The notes under the pieces were generated by a model that worked only from the letters and a program-made list of their open reading frames with translations, was not told where the DNA came from and made no database searches. This document shows, in pieces, positions 51,723-59,752 of a stretch of 64,000 nucleotides of DNA (the first letter of the stretch is position 1; each line of letters starts with the position of its first letter). Source of the DNA: an uncultured Paracoccaceae bacterium (GTDB taxonomy: Bacteria; Pseudomonadota; Alphaproteobacteria; Rhodobacterales; Rhodobacteraceae); contig CANLYJ010000001.1 in assembly GCA_947495295.1 (NCBI GenBank), positions 310,001 to 374,000 on the forward strand, given 5' to 3'. The translations under genes and the position numbers were made by a program.

Positions 51723-51809
51723 AAAAAATCTGTTGCACAGATTTTTTGGGATCAGACTGTTGCTGGCCTCGGGGTGGGGTGCTGAAAAATCTGTGGACAC
51801 AGATTTTTC
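51723..51809. repeat. Second pair of AAAAAATCTGTG palindromes
   Basis: Hairpins 51723-51747 (arms AAAAAATCTGT, loop TGC) and 51784-51809 (arms GAAAAATCTGTG, centre GA), 36 bp apart. The arms equal those of the pair at 19162-19252. The element lies between the dehydrogenase terminator and the response-regulator gene. Confidence 0.85.
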
Positions 51810-51900
51810 CTGCCTTGCACAGTTTGAAACGTTTCCAACAGGTGTTCATTAGACCTTTGGCGAACTGGTTGCGTTGCCGTGATCGCGTTATAAGCGAACC

Positions 51901-52602
51901 ATGATGACCGCCACGCAGATATCAACCAATGACGATACATCAGTGCGCGCCAAAGGCTGGGCATTGATCATTGACGATCACCCGCTGTTTTGTGACGCGC
52001 TGGAACTGACATTGCAGGCGCTGGGTCAGTTTAGTGACGTCAAGACTGCGGATTGTATGCAGGCCGGGTTGCAACTGCTGGATGGTGCGCCTGCCCCGGC
52101 CTTGATCCTGCTGGATCTGAACCTGCCGGATGTCAGCGGGCTGGACGGGTTGATCCGTATCAAGCGTTGCGCTGAAAAATCGCCCGTCGTGATCGTGTCA
52201 TCGATGACCGATAACGCGGTGATCAACGGGGCCATTGCAGCGGGTGCATCTGGATTTGTGCCCAAGCATTCCGGGCGCGCCGTGTTCAAAGAGGCGTTGG
52301 CGGCTATTGCCGATGACACGGTTTACAAACCCACAGGCTTTGTCGAGCCGGATGAGGAAAACGGTCAGGCGCAGGCCCTTGCCCGCCTGTCATCGCTGAC
52401 CAACCAGCAAGGCCGCATCCTTGAGCTGATTTGCGAGGGCAAGCTGAACAAGCAGATCGCCTATGATCTGTCGATTGCCGAAGGCACCGTAAAGGCGCAT
52501 GTCACTGCCATTATGCGCAAATTGGGGGTGCAGCGCCGGACCCAGGCCGTTCTTGTAGCGCAGGAAGCCCGCTATTTTAATACCTTGCCAAGTTCAAACT
52601 GA
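51901..52602 (+). CDS. LuxR-family response regulator (ExaE/ErdR-like)
   Basis: A 233-aa regulator: receiver domain (LIIDDHPLFCDALELTLQ; phospho-Asp in LILLDLNLPDVSG; SSMTDN; PKHSGRA) followed by a LuxR-type HTH (LTNQQGRILELICEGKLNKQ through EGTVKAHVTAIMRKLGV). Similar regulators control PQQ ethanol oxidation in Pseudomonas. It lies next to the dehydrogenase and upstream of a FIST/hybrid-kinase pair, which are its probable signalling partners. A candidate box at 51849 suggests autoregulation. Confidence 0.88.
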   Translation: MMTATQISTNDDTSVRAKGWALIIDDHPLFCDALELTLQALGQFSDVKTADCMQAGLQLLDGAPAPALILLDLNLPDVSGLDGLIRIKRCAEKSPVVIVSSMTDNAVINGAIAAGASGFVPKHSGRAVFKEALAAIADDTVYKPTGFVEPDEENGQAQALARLSSLTNQQGRILELICEGKLNKQIAYDLSIAEGTVKAHVTAIMRKLGVQRRTQAVLVAQEARYFNTLPSSN

Positions 52603-52638
52603 CCGCCTTATCCTTTTGATCGGGGAGGGTCAGCTTGC

Positions 52639-53793
52639 ATGACCACGGCGTTTGCGTCGCGTGATAGCCTGCTTTGCCGGGCACAGGTGCGTTGTTCGAC
52701 GACAGCACCGGTTGCTGCTTTACGCGCGCAGCTTGGCGAGGCGCCTCTGGATCTTTTGATCCTTTTCGTGACCTCGCAGACCGGTTTTGCAGAGGTCGTG
52801 GCCGAAGCCGAGGCGCTTTATCCCGATACTGATGTCATTGCCTGCACAACGGCGGGCGAGATTGGTGCCGGGGGATATGAGGAAGGCCAGATTGTTGCAG
52901 TGGGTTTCCCCCAATCGGATTTCGCTGCAACAGCACTGGCCATCGCTGATCTGGAGAATTTTCAGGCCGATGCCGAAATGGACCGGATCGCGCAGGAGCG
53001 TGTTGCCCTGCAGGATCGCAGCCCGGAGATGGAAACCGGTTTTGCCTTTCTGATCGTTGACGGCTTGTCGCTGCGCGAGGATGTGCTGACGGCATCCTTG
53101 TCACCTGCGCTGCGTGACATGCCGCTTTTTGGTGCCTCTGCCGGGGATGGCACCGCGTTTCGCGAAACGCTTGTATCGCTGAATGGTAAGGTGCTGGAAA
53201 ACGCCGCTGTGTTGAGCCTTGTGCGCTCCAATCATCAGACCCGGGTTTTCAGCCTGAACCATCTTGTGCCCACCGAAACGCAGATGGTGGTCACCGGGGC
53301 AGACCCGGAACGCCGCATTGTCAAATCCATAAATGCCGAACCCGCGGCGCGTGAATATGCCCGCATCGTGGGCAAGGACCCCTATCAGCTGGATCGTTTC
53401 ACCTTTGCCTCGCACCCTGTTGTGGTGCGGATCGGTGATGATCACCATGTGCGCGCGATCCAGCAGGTCAATGATGATGGGGAACTGGTGTTCTTTTCCG
53501 CCATAGATGAGGGCATGGTGCTGACCGTGGCAGAGCCCACCAATATGGCCCAGCATCTGCGGCGCAAGATGGGTGAGTTGTCACAGGATCACGGCCTGAG
53601 CGATGTGATCTGCTGCGATTGTATCCTGCGCCGGATCGAGGCCGAGCAGACCCAGATGACCCGCGAATTGTCTGATATTCTGGCCGAACATAATGTCACG
53701 GGCCTGTCCACATATGGTGAACAGATCGGCCCCTTGCATGTCAATCAGACCATGACCGGCGTTGCTTTTTACCGCAAGGAGGCTGCGACCTGA
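52639..53793 (+). CDS. FIST domain sensor protein (NosP-like)
   Basis: A 384-aa cytoplasmic protein with FIST-N (TDVIACTTAGEIGAGGYEEG, LPLFGASAGDGTAF) and FIST-C domains (SLNGKVLENAAVLSLV, ... EEAEQTQMTRELSDIL-like end). FIST proteins sense small ligands; NosP of Pseudomonas aeruginosa binds haem and nitric oxide and controls the hybrid kinase NahK. Here a NahK-like kinase gene overlaps its stop (TGATG), so partnership is strongly suggested. Haem ligation cannot be judged from sequence alone. Confidence 0.85.
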   Translation: MTTAFASRDSLLCRAQVRCSTTAPVAALRAQLGEAPLDLLILFVTSQTGFAEVVAEAEALYPDTDVIACTTAGEIGAGGYEEGQIVAVGFPQSDFAATALAIADLENFQADAEMDRIAQERVALQDRSPEMETGFAFLIVDGLSLREDVLTASLSPALRDMPLFGASAGDGTAFRETLVSLNGKVLENAAVLSLVRSNHQTRVFSLNHLVPTETQMVVTGADPERRIVKSINAEPAAREYARIVGKDPYQLDRFTFASHPVVVRIGDDHHVRAIQQVNDDGELVFFSAIDEGMVLTVAEPTNMAQHLRRKMGELSQDHGLSDVICCDCILRRIEAEQTQMTRELSDILAEHNVTGLSTYGEQIGPLHVNQTMTGVAFYRKEAAT

Positions 53794-56015
53794 TGTCGAT
53801 CATCAATCCGCAGGACCCGATTGAGCGGCAGAATGAAAAGCTGTTGCAGATAGCCCAATCCCTGATGCGCCGGGTTGAGCAGAAGAACGATCAGTCGGGC
53901 TTGGCCTATCAGCAGTTTGAACGCGCGGCGATGCTGGAAACACAGGTTCGCCAGCGCACCAAGGAACTGGAACGCACGCTTGATCTGTTGCAGGAATCCA
54001 ACGCGCAGCTGGAACAGGCCAATGTTGAAACCGAACGCGCCCGGTCCAACATCACGGAGGCGATCGAGGCCATTGACGAAGGCTTTGCCTTGTTTGATGA
54101 AAATGAACACCTGGTTTTGTTCAACAGTCGTTTTTGCCGGGATATCGCCGATATTCGCGGACAGCTTTCTGCCGGTCTGTCCTTTGCCGATTATGTTGCC
54201 CTTGTGTCGCGCAGTGAACATCTTGCCCTGCCTGATGGGCAGACACCGGCAGACTGGGCGTCCCGCCGTTTATCCCGCCATAGCCGCGACCATGTGGTGT
54301 TTAATGTCAGCCTGATGTGGAACCGTTGGTTGCAGATCAGCGAACATCGCACAGCGCAGGGCGGTACGGTGATTTTGCAGACCGATGTCACCGACATGAT
54401 GCGATCCGAGCGTCAGCAGCGTGACCGGATGCTGGACCAGCAGGCCAAAATTCTGCAGGCGACCCTTGATCATCTCAATCAGGGTGTCTGCATCTTTGAC
54501 CCAGACAATACGCTGGTCGGCTGGAACAAGACCATGAGCCGCATGTTGGCCTTGCCCCCCCGCCGCCCGATCCATGGTTTGGCTTTTGCTGATTTGCTGC
54601 AAATGCTTGAAAATGATCTGACCTTTCATGGCGATTTTGATAGTGATCGTCTGGCCCGTTGGGCCGAACGCCGGTCCCGGCGCGGGTCCATCGCGTTTGA
54701 GATTACCCGCAGCGATACCCATGTCCTAAGCGTCTTTGCCCAGGAAATGCCGGACCGCGGCTTTGTCATCAGTTTCACCGATGTCACATCAGAACGCGAA
54801 GCCGCCCGCGCCATGGCCGAGATGAACGAGACGTTGGAGCGTGGTGTGATCGCCCGCACCGAAGAACTGGGCGAGGCGCTGGCCGAAGCGGAGCGCGCCA
54901 ATGCGTCGAAATCCCGCTTTGTCGCGGCGGCCAGTCATGACCTGTTGCAGCCATTGTCAGCGGCCAAGCTGTTCATGTCGTCACTGTCGGATCAACTGGT
55001 TGAACCGGGCGCCCGCACCATATTGGGCAAGGCCGAAAATGCATTGTTGGGTGTTGAGAACATTATCGAGGCACTGCTCGACATCTCGAAACTGGATGCG
55101 GGTAAGGCGGTGTTTGAAATTCAGGCTGTTCCCTTATCCGCCATTCTGTCGCCGTTGCGTGATGAGTTGACCCCGATGGCATTGGCCAAGGGTCTGGATC
55201 TGACCATCATTGACAGCAGTCTGGTTGTGGTCAGCGACCCCGGATATCTGCGCCGCATCATGCAGAACCTGATCAGCAATGCGATCAAATATACCCGGTC
55301 GGGTCGCGTTATTGTGGGTGTCCGCAGCAATGGTGGCTCTGCCCGGTTAGAAGTGTGGGACACGGGTGCCGGTATCGCCGAGAGTGCCCGCCAGACCATT
55401 TTCAAGGAATTTGAACGGCTGGATCAGCAAGACGGCAATGATGGTCTGGGCCTTGGTCTGGCGATTGTGGAACGCGCAGCCAAGGGGCTGGGGCACGACC
55501 TGAGCCTGTGGTCGGCTGTCGGTCAGGGAAGCTGTTTTTCGTTGAACATGCAGATTGCCCAAAAGCCCCGCCGTGCCCGCCCCAGCCGTCCGCGGCGCAG
55601 TGCCAACTGGCAAAACGCTTTGGATGGTATGATTGTCCTGTTGGTCGAAAATGACATCCGTCTGGCCCATGCGATGACCCATATGATCGAACAGCATGGC
55701 GCAGAGGTATTGCTGGCCGAAACGGCGTCCGAAGCTGTTGCACTTTTGGGAGAAATCCAACTGGTCCCGGATGTGATGCTGCTGGACTATCAATTGGGGT
55801 CAGGCGCGTCGGGTCTGGAGCTATATGAACAGATCAAGCAGCGCTTTGGGGCTGTGCCGGCCGCTATCATCTCGGCCAATCGCAGCAGGGATTTGCAAAC
55901 CGGCTGTGCCGCATTGGGATTGCGCCTGCTGCCCAAGCCGATTGATCGCGAGACGTTGTTGCAGTTTCTTGTGGCGACACGGGATGCGGAAACCGGCCAG
56001 TTATGCGCGTTGTAA
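53793..56015 (+). CDS. PAS hybrid histidine kinase with receiver domain (NahK/ErcS'-like)
   Basis: A 740-aa soluble hybrid kinase. Order: N-terminal coiled coil (residues about 45-90, [20 protein letters not shown]), PAS with [16 protein letters not shown], second PAS ([19 protein letters not shown]), another coiled coil, HisKA ([17 protein letters not shown]), HATPase ([35 protein letters not shown]) and receiver ([12 protein letters not shown], phospho-Asp in [10 protein letters not shown]). No membrane segment. Layout and FIST neighbour resemble NahK/ErcS'. Likely to act through the LuxR regulator upstream. Confidence 0.9.
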   Translation: MSIINPQDPIERQNEKLLQIAQSLMRRVEQKNDQSGLAYQQFERAAMLETQVRQRTKELERTLDLLQESNAQLEQANVETERARSNITEAIEAIDEGFALFDENEHLVLFNSRFCRDIADIRGQLSAGLSFADYVALVSRSEHLALPDGQTPADWASRRLSRHSRDHVVFNVSLMWNRWLQISEHRTAQGGTVILQTDVTDMMRSERQQRDRMLDQQAKILQATLDHLNQGVCIFDPDNTLVGWNKTMSRMLALPPRRPIHGLAFADLLQMLENDLTFHGDFDSDRLARWAERRSRRGSIAFEITRSDTHVLSVFAQEMPDRGFVISFTDVTSEREAARAMAEMNETLERGVIARTEELGEALAEAERANASKSRFVAAASHDLLQPLSAAKLFMSSLSDQLVEPGARTILGKAENALLGVENIIEALLDISKLDAGKAVFEIQAVPLSAILSPLRDELTPMALAKGLDLTIIDSSLVVVSDPGYLRRIMQNLISNAIKYTRSGRVIVGVRSNGGSARLEVWDTGAGIAESARQTIFKEFERLDQQDGNDGLGLGLAIVERAAKGLGHDLSLWSAVGQGSCFSLNMQIAQKPRRARPSRPRRSANWQNALDGMIVLLVENDIRLAHAMTHMIEQHGAEVLLAETASEAVALLGEIQLVPDVMLLDYQLGSGASGLELYEQIKQRFGAVPAAIISANRSRDLQTGCAALGLRLLPKPIDRETLLQFLVATRDAETGQLCAL

Positions 56016-56115
56016 ACCACGCCCTTTCCACAATAAACGGAGGGTAGCCCCCGCCCCGGAGCGGCAGTCGGGCGCGGCTGTGGAGCGGCAGATACGACGA
56101 CCGGTAGCTTGCCTT

Positions 56116-56136
56116 GTGTTGCTAATCTGGCAACAC
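56116..56136 (+). promoter_or_regulatory. Hairpin in the mtnA leader
   Basis: GTGTTGC-TAATCTG-GCAACAC, a 7-bp stem with 7-nt loop, about 30 bp before the mtnA start. It is not a recognised riboswitch. It may be a terminator of the hybrid-kinase transcript or a leader structure. Confidence 0.4.
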
Positions 56137-56166
56137 TGCGTCAGCGTTGGGCAAAAGGAGACAGCC

Positions 56167-57270
56167 ATGAAAGTTGACGGCACGCATTATCGGTCGCTTT
56201 GGTGGGACGCGGACAAGGGCGCGTTGCAAATCATCGACCAGCGCTGGCTGCCACATGACTTTCGGGTCCAATCCGTGACCACGATGGAGGACTTCGCCGC
56301 GGCCATTGTCGAAATGCGGGTCAGGGGCGCCCCGTTGATCGGTGCCACGGCGGCTTATGGTTTGGCGCTGGCCATGGCGCAGGACCCCAGTGATGCCAAT
56401 ATGGATGCGGCCTGGACATATCTGAACGCAACCCGGCCCACAGCGATCAATCTGCGCTGGGCGCTGGATCGCTGCCGTGCCGCCCTGCGCCCGTTGCCCA
56501 TGGCTGATCGTGCCGCTGCTGCATTGACGCTGGCGCATGAGATTGCCGATGAGGATGTCGAGATTAACCGCAATATCGGCCTTAACGGGCTGGAACTGAT
56601 CAAGCAGATTGCGGCGGAGAAGCCTGCGGGCGAACCGGTGCGCCTGCTGACCCATTGCAATGCGGGCTGGATTGCGACCGTAGACTGGGGCACGGCCACC
56701 AGCCCGATGTATCACGCCCATGATGCCGGTATTGCGCTGCATGTCTGGGTCGATGAGACCCGCCCGCGCAATCAGGGTGCCCTGACATCATGGGAATTGG
56801 GCAGCCATGGCATTCCGCATACTTACATCACCGATAATGCCGGTGGCCATCTGATGCAGCATGGGCAGGTCGATATGGTGATCACCGGCACCGACCGCAC
56901 AACGCGCCGTGGCGATGTGTGCAACAAGATCGGCACCTATCTGAAGGCGCTGGCCGCCAAGGATAATGGCGTGCCATTCTATGTGGCCTTGCCATCCCCG
57001 ACGATTGACTGGACCGTCACTGACGGTGTGGCCGAGATCCCGATCGAAGAACGCGATGCCCGCGAAACAACCCATATTCAGGGCCGCACCGAAGCGGGCG
57101 AGATTGGCGTCGTACAGGTGACCCCGGATGGCACGCCGGGCGGCAACCCCGCCTTTGATGTGACCCCCAATCATCTGGTGACTGGCTTGATCACTGAACG
57201 CGGAGTTTGTGACGCCAGTGCCGATGGTCTGGCGCAGTTATTCCCTGAAATGGCCAAGGCGGCGGGATAG
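56167..57270 (+). CDS. mtnA: S-methyl-5-thioribose-1-phosphate isomerase
   Basis: A 367-aa isomerase of methionine/5-deoxyribose salvage, related to eIF2B. Catalytic Cys in [18 protein letters not shown] and Asp in [22 protein letters not shown] are both present; [19 protein letters not shown] [16 protein letters not shown] binds phosphate. Start ATG at 56167 with AGGAG just before; the open frame continues far upstream through non-coding sequence and was rejected. The next gene is a class II aldolase, 4 bp later, fitting the dihydroxyacetone-phosphate shunt for methylthioribose. Confidence 0.93.
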   Translation: MKVDGTHYRSLWWDADKGALQIIDQRWLPHDFRVQSVTTMEDFAAAIVEMRVRGAPLIGATAAYGLALAMAQDPSDANMDAAWTYLNATRPTAINLRWALDRCRAALRPLPMADRAAAALTLAHEIADEDVEINRNIGLNGLELIKQIAAEKPAGEPVRLLTHCNAGWIATVDWGTATSPMYHAHDAGIALHVWVDETRPRNQGALTSWELGSHGIPHTYITDNAGGHLMQHGQVDMVITGTDRTTRRGDVCNKIGTYLKALAAKDNGVPFYVALPSPTIDWTVTDGVAEIPIEERDARETTHIQGRTEAGEIGVVQVTPDGTPGGNPAFDVTPNHLVTGLITERGVCDASADGLAQLFPEMAKAAG

Positions 57271-57274
57271 CTCG

Positions 57275-57931
57275 ATGGTAGAGGCTGTTTATCCCGACGA
57301 CACCGCCACGCGCCAGTCGATTATTGATGCCTGTTTGTGGATGGGTGACGTTGGTATCAATCAGGGAACGTCTGGCAATATCTCGGTCCGGGTGCCGGAC
57401 GGCATGTTGATTACCCCGTCTGCGGTGCCCTATGCCCGGATGACCCCCGATATGATTTGCAAGCTGTCCCTGACAGAGCCGCCCGCACCGGATGCCCGCA
57501 AACCATCCACCGAATGGCAGTTTCATCAGGCGATCCTGCGTGCCCGCCCGGATGTGGGTGCGGTGGTTCATGCCCATCCCGCCCATGCCACGGCCATTGC
57601 CATTCAGCGCCGTCCGATCCCCGCAGTGCATTACATGGTCGCCGCTTTCGGCGGGATTGACGTGCCGGTGACCGGATATGCGTTATTTGGTGGCAAGGCG
57701 CTGGCCGATATGGCGGTGGATGCCCTGACCGACCGCCATGGCTGTCTGTTGGCCAATCACGGGGCGATTACCGTGGCCCCTACGCTGGACCGTGCGCTGT
57801 GGCGGATGGAAGAGCTGGAGAACCTGGCCCGTGTCGATACGCTTGCCCGGACGGGTGGCGAGCCGGTGTTGCTAACAGAGGCGGAGATTGCCGACGTGTT
57901 GGTGTCATTTGATGATTACGGCAGGCAATAA
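57275..57931 (+). CDS. Class II aldolase (methylthioribulose/fuculose-phosphate aldolase-like)
   Basis: A 218-aa zinc aldolase of the AraD/FucA family. Features: INQGTSGNISVRVPDGMLITPS, phosphate-binding TEWQFHQAILRARPDVGAVVHAHPAHA with the zinc His pair, and a second zinc His in LLANHGAITVA. In the MTA-DHAP shunt described for Rhodospirillum rubrum and E. coli strains an aldolase of this type cleaves 5-methylthioribulose-1-phosphate to DHAP and methylthioacetaldehyde. Overall function inferred from mtnA next to it. Starts 4 bp after the mtnA stop. Confidence 0.88.
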   Translation: MVEAVYPDDTATRQSIIDACLWMGDVGINQGTSGNISVRVPDGMLITPSAVPYARMTPDMICKLSLTEPPAPDARKPSTEWQFHQAILRARPDVGAVVHAHPAHATAIAIQRRPIPAVHYMVAAFGGIDVPVTGYALFGGKALADMAVDALTDRHGCLLANHGAITVAPTLDRALWRMEELENLARVDTLARTGGEPVLLTEAEIADVLVSFDDYGRQ

Positions 57932-57997
57932 TACCCGCGCGCCTTTAAAAATTATATATTTTTCAATACGTTAATAGCATTTTTGGTTTCCGGCCCG

Positions 57998-58006
57998 CCC
58001 CCCCCC
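57998..58006 (+). repeat. Nine-cytosine tract in the leader of the unknown operon
   Basis: An uninterrupted run of nine C lies about 110 bp before the first start codon of the 58-64 kb block, downstream of an AT-rich, promoter-like segment (57947-57977). Such tracts can change length during replication, which could alter promoter or leader spacing. Otherwise the 187-bp gap has no recognised element. Confidence 0.5.
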
Positions 58007-58118
58007 TGAATTGAGTAACCCGTCTTGGTGATATCGCCAGCGGTCATCTGCGTCGAAGCTGAGATCAGCGCAGGCCTTGACTGCGCGTCCTGATCACGTC
58101 CGACAACGGAGGCCTGAC

Positions 58119-58997
58119 ATGTCTTACAGATACGCTGATTTTGAAGATTATGCAGAAGACGATTTCGACTATGATGGCGATTTCGAAGATTACGATGACT
58201 ATGACGACGAAGACGATCTCTTCGACGATGACGGTTTTGATGACGACTTCGACGATGATGACGAAGATGATTTCGTCGATTACCTTGATGATGACGACGA
58301 TTTTGATGATGACTTCGACGCCGAAGGCGATGAATTCTTTCGCAAGCTGTGGCGCAAGGTCAAGAAAGGCGCCAAGAAAGTCGCCGGTCGTCTTGCCCGG
58401 GTTGCCAAGAAACATGCCGGTAAGATTGGTACCGTGATCGGTGGTGCCGTTGGTGGCCCGGCTGGTGCTGCGATTGGTGGTCGTATTGGCGGTATCGTCA
58501 AGAACCTTGAAGACGAAGATGACGGGTTCGATAGCGAAGACGAAATGAACGCCACGATCCGCATCCCCACGACGGATTCAGATATGGCCGAGGCGATGGC
58601 TGCGGCAGCGTCCAAATCCCGCCCATCAGATGCCCAGGCATTGGGTGGTGCGCTGACCATTACCATCATGTCCCGCACGCCGATGAAGGTGAAATCGGTG
58701 GCCCCGGCCGTGGCCAGTGCCGCAGGTCGCGTGGCCAAGGTGATGGCGTCTGATCCCAAGGCCAAGCCCTTGATCAAGACACTGCCATCCATCGTGGAAG
58801 CCACGACGGCATCGCTGAAGCGCAAATCCGACAAGGGCAAGAAGATCACCAACCGCACTGCGGGCCGGGTGATGACCAAGCAGGCCAAACGCATCCTGCG
58901 GTCCAGACCGCGCCTGGCCAAGGCGCTTGCCAAGAACACCGTGAAGCGTCGCCGTCTGAACAAAAAGGCGATTGCCCGGGCCGAAAAATATTACTAG
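58119..58997 (+). CDS. Unknown protein: Asp-rich head, glycine zipper, basic tail
   Basis: No family recognised. The 292-aa product has a striking charge layout. Residues 1-73 are dominated by Asp with regular Phe/Tyr (for example DDDGFDDDFDDDDEDDF). Residues 75-100 form a Lys/Arg-rich amphipathic helix (FFRKLWRKVKKGAKKVAGRL). Residues 101-127 are a glycine zipper (GTVIGGAVGGPAGAAIGG) able to insert in a membrane or pack tightly. Residues 130-145 are acidic again, then the protein ends in a strongly basic segment (TVKRRRLNKKAIARAEKYY). No signal peptide. GGAGG lies 7 bp before the chosen ATG. First gene of the block; expression appears to be leader-controlled. Confidence 0.8.
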   Translation: MSYRYADFEDYAEDDFDYDGDFEDYDDYDDEDDLFDDDGFDDDFDDDDEDDFVDYLDDDDDFDDDFDAEGDEFFRKLWRKVKKGAKKVAGRLARVAKKHAGKIGTVIGGAVGGPAGAAIGGRIGGIVKNLEDEDDGFDSEDEMNATIRIPTTDSDMAEAMAAAASKSRPSDAQALGGALTITIMSRTPMKVKSVAPAVASAAGRVAKVMASDPKAKPLIKTLPSIVEATTASLKRKSDKGKKITNRTAGRVMTKQAKRILRSRPRLAKALAKNTVKRRRLNKKAIARAEKYY

Positions 58998-59010
58998 GTC
59001 CGACCGCTTT

Positions 59011-59034
59011 GCCCCGGTCACGTATGGCCGGGGC
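59011..59034 (+). terminator. GC-rich hairpin between the first two genes of the unknown block
   Basis: GCCCCGG and CCGGGGC enclose a 10-nt loop, 14 bp after the first gene's stop. No U-run follows, so partial termination or mRNA processing is more likely than a full stop. Confidence 0.55.
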
Positions 59035-59095
59035 AGGCATCCCCCCTCTCTTTCTTCCTGACGCATTATTTCCCTATTGATCCCGGAGAGTTTCG

Positions 59096-59752
59096 ATGAC
59101 CGATCGCATCAATGAACCCGACGACATCGATCACGACGACTGGCAAGATGCCGATGATGACGACCTGCTGGATTTTACCGTAGATGAATTTGATGGCGAT
59201 ATGATTGCCGCGGCCAGTCTGATGCCCGATCATGTCACCCCCGACGATGACACAGACATCCTGCATGATGATTTCGATGCGATGGAGGATGACCAGTTCG
59301 ACGATTTTGATGAAGAGGTCGCTCGCCCCAAGCGCCGCCCACAGCAAAACCGTCGCAAGCCGGCACCCTTGTCCCCGAACCGTCGCCAAGCGTTGCGCGC
59401 CGAAATGGCCCGCGTCTTTGGCAAGCGCCGCGCAGAACCGGCCACTGATGCCTTTATGAATATTCTGGCCCGCCTGCGCCGTCAGAGCGCCGATGAACCC
59501 GATTTGCAGCAGCTGGTCGCTGCGGCGACCCGCCGACTGGCCCGCCGCACGACAGGGCTGCGCGATGCTGATGTGCAGACCCTGGCCCGTCGTATCCATG
59601 CTGTTTTCCAGCCTGCGCCATCCAAGCCCCCTGCGTTACAACCGACCATGGATGCCGATCTGCGCACCGCCAAGAATGCCCTGCGTCAGGCCGCCCGTTA
59701 TCTGCTGCGCGTCGAACGCCGTATCGCTGACCGTCAGGCGGGGCAGGGATGA
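59096..59752 (+). CDS. Unknown protein with acidic N-terminal half
   Basis: A 218-aa protein, family not recognised. Residues 1-80 are rich in Asp/Glu with scattered hydrophobics (DDIDHDDWQDADDDDLLDF; DDDTDILHDDFDAMEDDQ). A basic linker (RPKRRPQQNRRK) follows, then a helical domain of about 110 residues (ALRAEMARVFGKRR ... LLRVERRIADRQAG). It repeats the acidic-head theme of the gene before it, which suggests a shared partner or carrier. GGAGA precedes the ATG. The stop overlaps the next start (ATGA). Confidence 0.8.
   Translation: MTDRINEPDDIDHDDWQDADDDDLLDFTVDEFDGDMIAAASLMPDHVTPDDDTDILHDDFDAMEDDQFDDFDEEVARPKRRPQQNRRKPAPLSPNRRQALRAEMARVFGKRRAEPATDAFMNILARLRRQSADEPDLQQLVAAATRRLARRTTGLRDADVQTLARRIHAVFQPAPSKPPALQPTMDADLRTAKNALRQAARYLLRVERRIADRQAGQG

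Noticed and set aside
55825..56166. Long upstream extension of the mtnA frame
   Set aside because: It lies inside the hybrid-kinase gene in another frame and then in non-coding sequence; the ATG at 56167 gives the family N-terminus.
58065..58963. Long antisense frames opposite the Asp-rich gene
   Set aside because: GAC/GAT repeats read in antisense give Ile/Val- or Ser-rich frames; they are composition artefacts with no start signals.
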